Below are positions 8,750 through 17,793 of a DNA stretch of 64,000 nt, in pieces (position 1 is the stretch's first letter; every line of letters starts with the position of its first letter). Below the pieces are notes generated by a model that did no database searches, was not told the origin of the DNA, and was given only the letters and a program-made list of their open reading frames with translations. The translations under genes and the position numbers were made by a program. Where the stretch lies: the NCBI RefSeq assembly GCF_016820585.1, contig NZ_JADHDX010000009.1, positions 62,001-126,000 of the forward strand. Direction: 5' to 3'. Source of the DNA: Arthrobacter beigongshangensis. Its GTDB lineage: Bacteria; Bacillota; Bacilli; Bacillales_A; Planococcaceae.

Positions 8750-9364
8750 ATGGACGATAAAGACTATGATCGCTTGCTGCGTATTAAAACCAGTGGCACA
8801 CGGGAGTGGCAAAATCAGTCGTCACATTATAACCGTTACGAGGCGACGCCTTATGTAGCGCTGGATGAATTATTTCGTGACTATACACTAAAGAGAACAG
8901 ATGGGGTCGTCGATTTTGGATGCGGTAAAGGGCGGCTGGCATTTTACTTGCATCACCGTTTTCAGGTATCGGTGACAGGGATTGAAATGAGTGCACAATT
9001 GTATCAGGAGGCACTTGAAAACCAGCTAAGTTATCGAGGGAAGTCCAAGCAAATGGGAGGGACGATTTCCTTTGAATGCTGTTTGGCAGAGGACTATGAA
9101 GTGGCAGTAACGGACAATTATTTTTACTTTTTCAATCCGTTTTCTGTTCAAATTTTTATGAAAGTTATAGCCCGTATTTTACGTTCGGTTGAGCAACAGA
9201 AGCGGACAGTGGATATTATCCTATACTACCCAACAATCGAGTATAGTCAGTTTCTTGAAACGGTAACCCCTTTTGTATCGTTACTGGAAGTGAAGATCCC
9301 CGGTTTATATGAACAAAATGATAATGAACGTTTTTTAGTTTTTCGATTGGCTGTAGATGAATAA
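8750..9364 (+). CDS. Class I SAM-dependent methyltransferase
   Basis: 204 residues. SAM-binding motif I is VVDFGCGKGRLAFYL (about residues 53-67), with an acidic residue ending the next strand (GIEMSA). The FFNPFS sequence (about residue 125) occupies the motif IV position and resembles the NPP(Y/F)-like active site of some N-methyltransferases. ATG 8750 follows a GGAAAGGAAGG site. The target is unknown; small RNA, protein or metabolite are all possible. A terminator stem begins at its stop codon. Confidence 0.82.
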   Translation: MDDKDYDRLLRIKTSGTREWQNQSSHYNRYEATPYVALDELFRDYTLKRTDGVVDFGCGKGRLAFYLHHRFQVSVTGIEMSAQLYQEALENQLSYRGKSKQMGGTISFECCLAEDYEVAVTDNYFYFFNPFSVQIFMKVIARILRSVEQQKRTVDIILYYPTIEYSQFLETVTPFVSLLEVKIPGLYEQNDNERFLVFRLAVDE

Positions 9365-9400
9365 TAACAGGCACAGTCTGTGGGACTGTGCCTGTTATTA
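9362..9400. terminator. Bidirectional terminator beginning at a stop codon
   Basis: A perfect 17-bp stem (9362-9378 with 9384-9400) and 5-nt loop. Its first three bases are the methyltransferase stop codon, and it ends 2 nt before the convergent GGDEF-EAL gene stop. Confidence 0.85.
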
Positions 9401-9401
9401 T

Positions 9402-11831
9402 TTATGTCTGAAGCGTTTTGTATAGGAATTCGTTGGCTTGTTCGGCAGGAAGTGGCTTGGCATATAAATAGCCTTGCACTTCATCACATTGTAAGTCCTG
9501 TAACAAATGTAACTGTTCGACTGTTTCAACACCTTCTGCGATGACGATTAAATGTAAGCTTTTGGCTAAGGTGATGATCGTTTTGACAATCATTTGGTTA
9601 GTTGAATCTAGCTTTTGAATAATAGCTTGGTCAATTTTCAGATGAGTGATTGGAAACGTCGTTAAATTACCAAGAGAAAAATAACTGGTTCCAAAATCAT
9701 CGATGCTGACGCTAACGCCAAGGTCCCTGAGCTGGTGAAGAGTAGTTTGCCAATTCACTTTATCAGTTGTTGCGCTTTCCGTGATATCTAAGTTAAGGGA
9801 CGCAGGCGGTAGCTCGGTTTTTCGTAATATATCTGTTAACTGTGTGACAAACATGGTTTGCTTAAATTCTTTATGAGAAATATTGACGCTCATAGCTAAT
9901 TGCGGAAAACCTCCATTATGCCATTTCTTCAACTGTGCGCAAGCGGTTTCGAGTACCCATTGACCAATCGGTACCATTAACCCCGCCTCTTCGGCAATTG
10001 GAATAAAACGAGCGGGTGAGATGATACCCATTTTAGGATGCTGCCAGCGAATCAGTGCTTCCAGTCCAATCAGTTTGCCTGAACTAATGTTGAATCGCGG
10101 TTGGTAATACAATTCAAATTGGTTCTTTTTCAATGCTTGCCTTAATTCAAGCTCAATCGACGTTTTTTCTACCATTTCACGGTGTAATTCCTCAGTGAAA
10201 AATTGGAAGTTATTTTTACCATTATCCTTCACGACATACATAGCTGAATCAGCGTTGTTCATCAGTGTATCGTAATCACTACCGTCTTCCGGGAATAGGC
10301 TGATGCCTACACTTGAACTGACAAATATTTCATGACTTTGGATGTTAAAAGGATTGGACATTTCTTCGACAATTCTCGAAGCTACTGCCTCTGTTATAGT
10401 GGCTGGTGCTGAAGGTAATAAAATGACATACTCGTCACCACCAAGTCGTGCGACAACATCGTCTTTACGTACACATTGCCGTAGCCTTTCGCCCACTAGG
10501 ATGAGCAACTGATCCCCAATGGAGTGTCCCATGGAATCATTAATGTTTTTAAAATGATCTAGGTCAATGAACATAATGGCAAATGTTTCATTTTTTCTTT
10601 TCGAGTATTTGAGCACTTCGTTTACTTTCTTTTGGAAAACAAGTCGATTTGGTAAGCCGGTCAAATGGTCGTAATAGGCCAAACGCTCGGCGAGTTTCTC
10701 AGCTTCTTTGTGCTCTGTAATGTCTGTGACGGTACCGACAACTTCAATAATAGTATCGTCTTCAAAAATCGGCGATAAATAGACTAAAAATGTTTGGCTC
10801 AGAAAGTGTAGCTCGAATTGTGTCACTTGACCTTGTAAGGCCGCCTCTAAATAATGACGAAACCGTCCGATTTCATCTTTCGTATAAACGTGTTGAAGCT
10901 GGTTGGTCTGTAATTTTTTTATTGTAACTCCAAGTTTTTCGGCCGTTTTTCCTTCGAGCATTGTAAAGGTAATACCACCATCTGGAGCTGAAGTATACTT
11001 GAAAATCGCATTATGAAGATTTTTAACAGTTTGGCGAAAATCATTTTTTAAGGCTAGCTCTAAAGCGTGTTCGGCTTCTTTTCGAGCAGTAATATCTGTT
11101 CGGATTGCAATATATTGATAAGGTTTTCCGTCCTTGCCTAAGAAAGGAACAATCGTTGTATTGACCCAGTATTCTCTACCATTCTTTGCTCGATTTTTAA
11201 TTTCGCCCTTCCAAATGTCCCCGTTGCCGATAGTTTGCCACAAATCCTTGAAAAAGCTTTTTGGATGAAAGCCTGAATTGACAATTCGATGTGTTTGCCC
11301 GATGAGTTCTTCGGCTGTGTACTGGGATAGTTCGCAAAAGTTATCATTGGCGTATGTAATCACACCTTGTTGATTGGTGACAGCAACAACGGAAGACTGG
11401 TCAAGTGCATTTTCAATTGTTAGCAGTCTATCAAGGGTCTGTTTATGGGAATCATTGCCGATGACTTTCGCGGTGACGTCGATATCTAAAGAGACGTATT
11501 GAACAATGTCCCCGTCGTCGCCGTGTATCGGGATAATTGTGGCAGACACCCAATAAGGGGATCCGTCCTTTGCGAAGCTGTTATATTGTTGCTGCCATAC
11601 GTTAGTTTTTGTAAAGACTTCCTTCATTTCAATTGCAAATTTTTCAGCTGTATAGTCTGGATTCAACAGTCCATAATCTTTACCAATTAGTTCTTCTTCG
11701 CTGTATTGTGAAAGATCGCAAAATAGTTGATTTACGTATGTGATGGTTCCATTTGAATCTGTAATAGATAGACAGAATTTATCTCCAACTAGTCGAAGAA
11801 TAGATGCCATATCTTTAATTCCCGTCAACAT
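9402..11831 (-). CDS. PAS-PAS-PAS-GGDEF-EAL cyclic di-GMP signalling protein
   Basis: About 809 residues and no obvious membrane segment. Two clear PAS domains (about 15-130 and 140-260, each with a YSEEELIGKDY- or YTAEELIGQTH-like core and PAC-like end) and a more divergent third precede a diguanylate cyclase domain with RLGGDEYVILL, where the usual GGDEF Phe is Tyr. An EAL domain follows with GLEALIRW, SVNISHKEF, LDITES, DDFGTSY, VIAEGVET and EVQGYLYAKPL, so all main metal-binding and catalytic acids for c-di-GMP hydrolysis are present. The start is ambiguous: ATG 11829-11831 has GGAGAGG about 13 nt upstream, while ATG 11850-11852 lacks one. Likely a cytosolic phosphodiesterase or bifunctional enzyme tuned by the PAS sensors. 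Confidence 0.9.
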   Translation of the reverse strand: MLTGIKDMASILRLVGDKFCLSITDSNGTITYVNQLFCDLSQYSEEELIGKDYGLLNPDYTAEKFAIEMKEVFTKTNVWQQQYNSFAKDGSPYWVSATIIPIHGDDGDIVQYVSLDIDVTAKVIGNDSHKQTLDRLLTIENALDQSSVVAVTNQQGVITYANDNFCELSQYTAEELIGQTHRIVNSGFHPKSFFKDLWQTIGNGDIWKGEIKNRAKNGREYWVNTTIVPFLGKDGKPYQYIAIRTDITARKEAEHALELALKNDFRQTVKNLHNAIFKYTSAPDGGITFTMLEGKTAEKLGVTIKKLQTNQLQHVYTKDEIGRFRHYLEAALQGQVTQFELHFLSQTFLVYLSPIFEDDTIIEVVGTVTDITEHKEAEKLAERLAYYDHLTGLPNRLVFQKKVNEVLKYSKRKNETFAIMFIDLDHFKNINDSMGHSIGDQLLILVGERLRQCVRKDDVVARLGGDEYVILLPSAPATITEAVASRIVEEMSNPFNIQSHEIFVSSSVGISLFPEDGSDYDTLMNNADSAMYVVKDNGKNNFQFFTEELHREMVEKTSIELELRQALKKNQFELYYQPRFNISSGKLIGLEALIRWQHPKMGIISPARFIPIAEEAGLMVPIGQWVLETACAQLKKWHNGGFPQLAMSVNISHKEFKQTMFVTQLTDILRKTELPPASLNLDITESATTDKVNWQTTLHQLRDLGVSVSIDDFGTSYFSLGNLTTFPITHLKIDQAIIQKLDSTNQMIVKTIITLAKSLHLIVIAEGVETVEQLHLLQDLQCDEVQGYLYAKPLPAEQANEFLYKTLQT

Positions 11832-11879
11832 GATGAAACAATTCCTCTCCATGCTTTTATACTTACAAAAATCAATTAT

Positions 11880-11951
11880 GCCTCGGCGTAATTGTGTCCA
11901 GATTTTGAATCGAGTAGGCTTGATTCAAAATCTAGGACATCCACCGGAGGC
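11880..11951. repeat. Long imperfect inverted repeat, possible dispersed repeat unit
   Basis: A 12-bp perfect inner stem (AGATTTTGAATC at 11900-11911, GATTCAAAATCT at 11922-11933) is extended by TGTCC/GGACA with a one-base bulge. It is bracketed by GCCTCGG (11880) and CCGGAGGC (11944-11951). There is no T-run, so it is not an ordinary terminator. A degenerate copy of one arm occurs at 44026-44050 (19 of 25 bases by eye). The rest of the gene-free stretch 11832-12251 shows no other structure. Confidence 0.5.
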
Positions 11952-12251
11952 TTTATCTTCATTCAGCAGGCATTTGAACACTTGCTTAATAGTAAACAAA
12001 ACTATTCACCGCGCCATCAAGAACAAAGTCTTCTGTAACTGGCGCTTCACTTTCAATACAAACATATTTGCTGAAGGAAGAAAAAAGAGTTCTGTTGTAG
12101 TAAGTCAGTAAGGATAAACAATCAGTTTTCCCTAGGTATTCATCAATATTAACATTTAATATGCATCTTATCTACTAGTTAGAATGATAATAATAATTCT
12201 TTTGTAGTGGTTTTTAGGCAAATGTCATAGATTTGAGTAATTTATATAGTT

Positions 12252-14192
12252 CTATAGGCAATGCATGGCCGCCTCTGCTTCATTCCAAGGGATTGGATAG
12301 CCTTTCCCCTTGGCGCAAAAAATAGAGGTAGAAGTGTATTCAGCATCTGCATTTTTGTTGTAGCCAATCATTTCGATGACTTGCTCTTCGTTATGACAAC
12401 GATCATAGCCACCAAATTGCAGACTTAGCGTTCCTTTTCCATGAGTGAAGGAGGCAAACGTGGCACTGTAGTTCATGAAGGTTGCAACAGGCACCCTTCC
12501 TTTGACGAGTATCTTGTCTCCAATCGTTTCAGGGGGCTCAAAGCTGCCGTGTGCTTGTTGGATGTCCGATAGTACACGCCCAATATGATCTAATTCTACT
12601 TTGATTTTATAATCGTAGAAGGGTTCGAGCACTGTGTTTTTTGCTTGCTCTAATCCTTGGCGTAAAGCGCGGTAAGTGGCTTCTCTAAAATCGCCGCCAG
12701 AAGTATGCTCGTTATGTCCTCGTCCTGTCAGCAGCGTAATTTTGACGTCAGTGAGGGCAGAACCGGTTAATAGCCCGTGATGGTCGCGTTCAAATAAATG
12801 ATGGTGGACTAAGTTTTGATGGCCGATAGACAGGTCATTGGCGTGACAGACATTACTGAAAGAGATGCCGCTATTTCTTTCGGCAGGTTCAATTTTTAAA
12901 TGGACTTCTGCATAATGCCGTAGTGGTTCGAAATGACCGTAGCCATTAACGGTTGTGTCGATTGTTTCTTTGTAAAGAATCTTTGGCTCGCCGAAAGAGA
13001 TGGTAAATTGAAATCGTTCCTTGACAATTTCCTTCAAGACTTCGAGTTGGATAATGCCCATGACGTGCACGTGAATTTCTTGAAAATATTCATCCCAAAA
13101 AACGTGCAGGGAAGGATCTTCTGCGTCCAATATATTGAAGCAGCGCAGCACTTCTTTGACATGGACAGATGCATCAAAAATGATTTTCGATTTTAGGGTT
13201 GGAATGAGGTCAAATGTCACTTTTTCTTTCAGTGCACCTATGCCGTCGCCAATGGAGGCGTTGGTTAGGCCGGTAACTGCAAATAGCTCGCCAGCGTGGA
13301 CTTGGTCAACAGCCTTGAATTTACTGCCGTTATATATGCGGATTTGGGTAATTTTTTCGGTCAGCTCCCCGTAATGGACCTCTTCGCGAACGCGAAGTGT
13401 ACCACTCACTGATTTAAGGAATGTTACTTTGTTGCCGTTATCATCGTGACGAATTTTATACACTTGTGCAGCAAACTCACTGGAGTTATCGTAGAAGGTT
13501 TCCGTTAGGGCATCGAGTTTTGTGAAAAAGTCTATGATACCAATGTCTTTTAGTGCAGAACCACTAGCGCAGGCGAACACTTTATTGTCCCTGATCATCG
13601 TCTTGAATGTTTGGAACCATAGCGTCTCGTCATAACCATTGTCCATATAGGTTTCCAGCAGCGCTTCGTCACGCTCTGCGATAAATTCGATGAGCTCCTC
13701 TTGCATGATGCCTTCGTGGAAGGCGGTTGTAAGGTCGCAAACATCTTCTGATAAATTGATGCGAATCTCTTGTAAAATATTTTCTACATCGCTTCCTTCA
13801 CGATCGATTTTATTGATGAAGAAAAAGGTTGGGACTTGGTGTTTACGCAGTAGCTGCCAGACGGTTTCGGTATGACCTTCGACGCCGTCGCTTGCGCTAA
13901 TAATGATAATGGCATAGTCCATGACTTGAATGGCACGTTCCATCTCTGGCGAAAAGTCGACATGTCCAGGTGTATCGATAATCGTATAGGTGGAATTGTT
14001 GTATGAGATGACTGCTTGATCTGCGAAAACGGTAATGCCTCGCTCTCTTTCGATGGCATGACTATCCAGGAAGGCATCCTTATGATCGACGCGTCCTCGC
14101 TGCTTAATGCTATTTGTGTGATAGAGAAGTTGTTCAGAAAATGTTGTTTTTCCTGCATCTACGTGTGCAAGTATACCGATGGTTTTAAACAT
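12252..14192 (-). CDS. Tet(M)-like translational GTPase (ribosomal protection protein family)
   Basis: 646 residues, close to Tet(M) length. GTPase motifs are G1 AHVDAGKTT (about 9-17), a switch with RERGITV, G3 DTPGH and G4 NKID. EF-G-like domains II-V follow and no EF-G-specific insert is apparent. The family includes Tet(M)/Tet(O) proteins, which dislodge tetracycline from the ribosome, and uncharacterised chromosomal relatives. Only the N-terminal GTPase region looks strongly Tet(M)-like, so resistance is not assured. Start ATG 14190-14192 has GGAGTGA 6 nt upstream; 15 extra in-frame codons upstream are dismissed. No leader-attenuation peptide of the Tet(M) kind was recognised. Confidence 0.82.
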   Translation of the reverse strand: MFKTIGILAHVDAGKTTFSEQLLYHTNSIKQRGRVDHKDAFLDSHAIERERGITVFADQAVISYNNSTYTIIDTPGHVDFSPEMERAIQVMDYAIIIISASDGVEGHTETVWQLLRKHQVPTFFFINKIDREGSDVENILQEIRINLSEDVCDLTTAFHEGIMQEELIEFIAERDEALLETYMDNGYDETLWFQTFKTMIRDNKVFACASGSALKDIGIIDFFTKLDALTETFYDNSSEFAAQVYKIRHDDNGNKVTFLKSVSGTLRVREEVHYGELTEKITQIRIYNGSKFKAVDQVHAGELFAVTGLTNASIGDGIGALKEKVTFDLIPTLKSKIIFDASVHVKEVLRCFNILDAEDPSLHVFWDEYFQEIHVHVMGIIQLEVLKEIVKERFQFTISFGEPKILYKETIDTTVNGYGHFEPLRHYAEVHLKIEPAERNSGISFSNVCHANDLSIGHQNLVHHHLFERDHHGLLTGSALTDVKITLLTGRGHNEHTSGGDFREATYRALRQGLEQAKNTVLEPFYDYKIKVELDHIGRVLSDIQQAHGSFEPPETIGDKILVKGRVPVATFMNYSATFASFTHGKGTLSLQFGGYDRCHNEEQVIEMIGYNKNADAEYTSTSIFCAKGKGYPIPWNEAEAAMHCL

Positions 14193-14311
14193 GAAGTCAC
14201 TCCGCTCTATTTCCTGCTGATAAAAGTAGTATAGCAAATCTGAATCGGATGGATGAGCGTTAAGCAGTGGTATAATGAAGAAATAAAATGAATGTGAAGG
14301 AGGATTGAATT

Positions 14312-14488
14312 ATGCAATATTCAAAACCAAAGATGGAACAGCTTGTGAAGAACGATGCGGAGCTGACAAAAAGGTTAAGACAAGTGATGAAGGAACATGA
14401 CCTGGAAAAAAGTTTCGCTTTAAAGGCGTTGTATCACTCAGTAGTCAAAGACGGCGGGAAGTATCAGAAGGATTATCAGGAGCTGTAA
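14312..14488 (+). CDS. Small hypothetical protein, 58 residues
   Basis: An ATG at 14312 with a perfect AAGGAGG at 14297-14303 opens a 58-codon frame ending TAA at 14488. The product is charged and helical-looking (KRLRQVMKEHDLEKSF), with no membrane segment or Cys. A GC-rich hairpin follows within 11 nt, so it appears to be an independent transcription unit. Function unknown. Confidence 0.7.
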   Translation: MQYSKPKMEQLVKNDAELTKRLRQVMKEHDLEKSFALKALYHSVVKDGGKYQKDYQEL

Positions 14489-14498
14489 CTAGACGTGA

Positions 14499-14536
14499 AG
14501 CGTGGAGAATCCGAGTGGGATCTCCGCGCTTTCTTC
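14499..14536 (+). terminator. Probable terminator of the 58-residue gene
   Basis: 10-bp stem AGCGTGGAGA/TCTCCGCGCT (14499-14508, 14521-14530, one T-G pair), followed by TTCTTC. Confidence 0.55.
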
Positions 14537-14563
14537 AATCTACGAGGGAGGGATATAGGCTTG

Positions 14564-15304
14564 ATGCAAATACTTCGTGCAGGAAATCATTATCAACCCT
14601 TTAGAGGACCATTCACCATTACACGGATCCAGCCAAGTGACATTTTGGATGTGGAGACGAATGATACGGCTTTTGGACCTCTTAGTACGATCGACCACGC
14701 TATTATGAAAAAAGGTTTAACGATTAAAATGCATGAGCATGTGAACGATGAAATTTTTAGCTATGTCTGGGAAGGTACTTCTTATCACAAGGATTCGGCG
14801 GGCTTCGAGGCACCAATCGCGCCTGGCAAGTTAATGATGATGAATGCCGGAAAGAGCTTTTGGCACGAAGAAAAGGTAAAAGAGGAGTATGTTGAAATGC
14901 TACAAATCTTTTTCCGTCCTCATACTGCCGATTTGCCCTCAAACATTCAATTTCATGACAAACCTACGGACAATCGTGATTGGTATGAGATGGTCGGCCC
15001 TGAAGGAAGTGACGCACCATTAGTCGTTAGACAGAGCGGCTATGTGTTGGATGCGCATCCAAAAGCGGGCGACGTCCTTCAAGTTCCGCAATACGAGGGG
15101 ATGAAACCTTTTCTGTACGTATTGGATGGTTCGATTCAAATTGGCGATAACACAGTTCATAAACAAGAAGCTGTGACCGATCTGGAAGATGATTTACCAC
15201 CAATCACTGCAATCGAAGATACAACCGTCGTCTTGTTCGTTGTCGATATGAACGCAGCTGCCTCTAACAGCGGAACAATTAGTGGAATGAGTAAACGAAG
15301 GTAA
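14564..15304 (+). CDS. Pirin family protein (bicupin)
   Basis: 246 residues. The N-terminal cupin has the pirin metal-ligand pattern: MHEHVNDEIFSYV supplies two His and later His/Glu residues come from the NAGKSFWHEEK segment. A shorter C-terminal cupin follows. Members include quercetinase-like YhhW and redox or transcription cofactors; the role here cannot be fixed. ATG 14564 is preceded by GGGAGGG about 11 nt away; TTG 14561 is an alternative. It lies alone between two terminators. Confidence 0.85.
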   Translation: MQILRAGNHYQPFRGPFTITRIQPSDILDVETNDTAFGPLSTIDHAIMKKGLTIKMHEHVNDEIFSYVWEGTSYHKDSAGFEAPIAPGKLMMMNAGKSFWHEEKVKEEYVEMLQIFFRPHTADLPSNIQFHDKPTDNRDWYEMVGPEGSDAPLVVRQSGYVLDAHPKAGDVLQVPQYEGMKPFLYVLDGSIQIGDNTVHKQEAVTDLEDDLPPITAIEDTTVVLFVVDMNAAASNSGTISGMSKRR

Positions 15305-15314
15305 GGAACAAATG

Positions 15315-15360
15315 GGTCTGCAAGCGGTATCGAATACATATCGCTTGCAGACCGTTTTTT
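15315..15360 (+). terminator. Intrinsic terminator after pirin gene
   Basis: 12-bp stem GGTCTGCAAGCG/CGCTTGCAGACC with further imperfect pairing, followed by a T6 run. Confidence 0.92.
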
Positions 15361-15484
15361 AATAAATGAAGTTTCATGTGAACCATTGTTATTTAAAAAT
15401 GAAATATACAGACACTTCATTATCGCAAATATGGACAAGAAACTGGCTGTCTATCTCCTTATAATCAATCTAAGGGGGAGTGAA

Positions 15485-16717
15485 ATGACCAGATTACTAA
15501 CAAAAGATCCATATCGAGTCTATATTTATACTTGTTTTTTATCGCAATTATTTTTCACGTTTATCTTTACAGTAAACTTGTTATATCATGTGAAGGTTGT
15601 CGGGCTTAGTCCGCTACAGCTTGTGTTAGTCGGAACTGTATTAGAACTTTCCGTTTTTCTTTTTGAAATTCCAACGGGGGTCGTTTCGGATTTGAAAAGT
15701 CGGAAGCTTTCGATCATCATTGGTTACTTTTTAATAGGAATTGGCTTTTTAATCGAGGGGTTGTTCCCGTTCTTTATCACTGTTCTACTGGCCCAGGTGG
15801 CGTGGGGGATCGGTTATACGTTTACAAGTGGATCCCGGCAAGCGTGGATTGCGGATGAAATAGGAGAAGAACGTGCTTCGCTAGCCTTTATAAGAGGTGC
15901 AAAGGTGGGGAATCTTGGGCAAGTTATCGCAATTCCATTAAGTATTTTAACGGGTTACTTTATGATTAATTTACCAATCATCGTTGGTGGACTATGTATG
16001 GTGGGGTTAGCCGTCTATTTGATTATTTTTATGACAGAAGAAAACTTCAAACCATTGGATAAAGCAGAAGGAACGTCTACCTGGGGAAGTACGAAGGGGA
16101 ACATAGGCAAAATTATTTCCCATTCTAAAGCGAGTTTCATCATGAGAATACTATTCCTTATTGCTTTGTTTGTTGGATTTTACAGTGAGGGTTTTGATCG
16201 TTTATGGGTATCTCACTTTTTAGAGGTCTCCAATATTTCGAACTTAGGGGATGAACAATTAGTTGTGTTAATGGGGGGAATTCAATTTATTGTCGTGCTC
16301 GTTTCCTTTGCGGCGCTTCGTTGGATGAATCAAAGTGTTATCCACCAAAATCTTAGACATATATATATCGCCCTTTTTATCGGAAGCTTACTAATTATCA
16401 TTTCATTGATAGGCTTTGCGTTGTCATCGTATCTCATTGGTTTACTAGCTTTCTATGTAATTATCCAAGTAACAAGGCAAGTAATGTATCCATTGGAAGA
16501 CATTTGGCTCAATAAAATTATTCCCGATTCCTCTACACGCGCAACCTTCTTTTCGGTGAAAGGCCAAGTGGATGCTATTGGGCAAATTGGCGGAGGGCCG
16601 GTAATTGGCTTTGTCGCATCAGGCTTTACAATAAAAATTGCAATCATTGTGAGTGCAGTGTTATTAGCACCAGTATTATTTTTATATAAGATGATCTTGA
16701 GACAATCCAAGGAATGA
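15485..16717 (+). CDS. MFS transporter
   Basis: 410 residues with about 12 hydrophobic segments. A loop 2-3 region (FEIPTGVVSDLKSRK) matches the MFS signature between helices 2 and 3, and IADEIGEERASLAFIRGAK lies after helix 4. The sequence fits bacterial drug/H+ antiporter-like proteins. ATG 15485 is selected because GGGGGAGTGA lies 5-8 nt upstream; the open frame extends 33 codons further without such a site. Its terminator overlaps the stop codon and it converges with the AraC-type regulator, which could regulate a neighbour. Substrate unknown. Confidence 0.85.
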   Translation: MTRLLTKDPYRVYIYTCFLSQLFFTFIFTVNLLYHVKVVGLSPLQLVLVGTVLELSVFLFEIPTGVVSDLKSRKLSIIIGYFLIGIGFLIEGLFPFFITVLLAQVAWGIGYTFTSGSRQAWIADEIGEERASLAFIRGAKVGNLGQVIAIPLSILTGYFMINLPIIVGGLCMVGLAVYLIIFMTEENFKPLDKAEGTSTWGSTKGNIGKIISHSKASFIMRILFLIALFVGFYSEGFDRLWVSHFLEVSNISNLGDEQLVVLMGGIQFIVVLVSFAALRWMNQSVIHQNLRHIYIALFIGSLLIIISLIGFALSSYLIGLLAFYVIIQVTRQVMYPLEDIWLNKIIPDSSTRATFFSVKGQVDAIGQIGGGPVIGFVASGFTIKIAIIVSAVLLAPVLFLYKMILRQSKE

Positions 16718-16735
16718 ATCACTCCTTGGATTTTT
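16704..16735 (+). terminator. Terminator overlapping the MFS gene end
   Basis: 10-bp stem AATCCAAGGA/TCCTTGGATT (16704-16713, 16723-16732) and T-run; the 5' arm lies inside the last codons of the MFS gene. Confidence 0.85.
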
Positions 16736-17633
16736 CTTTAATCGGTAGATAAATTTCCATATAGATTTTCTTGTATTCCCAGTCATGGCAGTGTTCGTCA
16801 TAGTATTCAAAGTCATAACTGGTTTCATCGACTTCATAAAGGGAATTGGGCAGCCAATCTTCTAAAATGTATTGCCATGTCCCTTTGATGGATGAGACAA
16901 ATTGTTCTACTGCAATGAGTGGGGTTCTAAAAACTGCATAGGTTGTCTCTGGAATTTGTAGATTTGTCAGTCCAGTAGGTAACTGGACGTTTTGATCGTA
17001 ATTTACTGCAAATAAATACGTAAATCTATCTCCTTGGTCTTCGCTGTTTAGGTTGATACAATACTCTCCATGTTTTTCGGGAGACAACGCTTCATACAAT
17101 GTGCTTTCGATTGCTTCATCTGAAGAAATTCGTTGATCCCAAAAGGCGGGTGCGTCTCTTGTGTAGGAAATATTTTCGATAGTGCTCTCAAATGTTTTGC
17201 CGGCAATACGGAAAGCGGGCTTCCGCACAATTTTCGGTTGCATGACAATGCCACCTACCCTTTTTTCTTGTAGGCTTACTAGATTAAGTTTTTGTGGTAA
17301 TGAAATGGGACAGTGAAGTCGATATAGGTTTGGCGGGCTACCGAAACATTTCTTAAAAGCCTTTGTAAAGCCAGAATGTGTCTCAAAGCCATAGTCCAGG
17401 GCAATTTGAATGATTTTTTTATCCTGCGCTAAATCATATAATGCGTATTGCAGCTTTCTCTTTAAGACATAATCCATAATGGTATACCCAATATTTTTAT
17501 CGAAAATTCGATAAAAATGATAAGGAGAATAGCCAACTAGTTTAGCTAGTTCCTCAGGTTTGATTTCCTCTTTAATATGGTTCTCAATATAATCGATGAC
17601 TTGTTGCAGTAGTGGTAACTGTTGGATAGCTAT
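16719..17633 (-). CDS. AraC-family regulator with GyrI-like domain; non-standard start codon
   Basis: The DNA-binding domain comes first. Helix-turn-helix 1 (EELAKLVGYSPYHFYRIF) and helix-turn-helix 2 (IIQIALDYGFETHSGFTKAF) are followed by a GyrI-like effector-binding domain (about residues 125-300). The first ATG in frame is at 17475-17477, which would cut off the whole first HTH. The reading frame is open upstream to a TGA near 17646 with no ATG, GTG or TTG. The homologous start position is held by ATA (17631-17633, then Ala-Ile-Gln-Gln) with AGAGG close upstream; CTG 17607-17609 and ATC 17625-17627 are alternatives. Either a rare initiation codon or a damaged start. Confidence 0.75.
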   Translation of the reverse strand: MAIQQLPLLQQVIDYIENHIKEEIKPEELAKLVGYSPYHFYRIFDKNIGYTIMDYVLKRKLQYALYDLAQDKKIIQIALDYGFETHSGFTKAFKKCFGSPPNLYRLHCPISLPQKLNLVSLQEKRVGGIVMQPKIVRKPAFRIAGKTFESTIENISYTRDAPAFWDQRISSDEAIESTLYEALSPEKHGEYCINLNSEDQGDRFTYLFAVNYDQNVQLPTGLTNLQIPETTYAVFRTPLIAVEQFVSSIKGTWQYILEDWLPNSLYEVDETSYDFEYYDEHCHDWEYKKIYMEIYLPIKEKSKE

Positions 17634-17746
17634 CGCCTCTTTACTTCAAATAATACTATTGGATTATTTTGTTGCAATCCAATAAAGGGTTTTGAATAAA
17701 CATTATCATGGGAAGGGCAAACTGAAAACTAAATCATATTGAAATT

Positions 17747-17764
17747 AATCGATTATAATCGATT
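17747..17764. promoter_or_regulatory. Tandem AATCGATT palindromes upstream of the Schlafen-type gene
   Basis: Two copies of the palindrome AATCGATT (17747-17754 and 17757-17764), 10 bp apart start to start, form a larger near-palindrome. They end 29 nt before the AlbA_2 gene start. About one helical turn between copies suits a dimeric or tandem regulator; the C-terminal winged helix of the adjacent protein is a candidate binder. Confidence 0.5.
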
Positions 17765-17793
17765 TAATGGATAATTTATAAGGAGGGCTAGAC

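Noticed and set aside
11740-12111. 123-codon plus-strand frame across the PAS gene start and its upstream gap
   Set aside because: Half of it is antisense to the PAS domain and the rest runs through the inverted repeat; no ribosome binding site.
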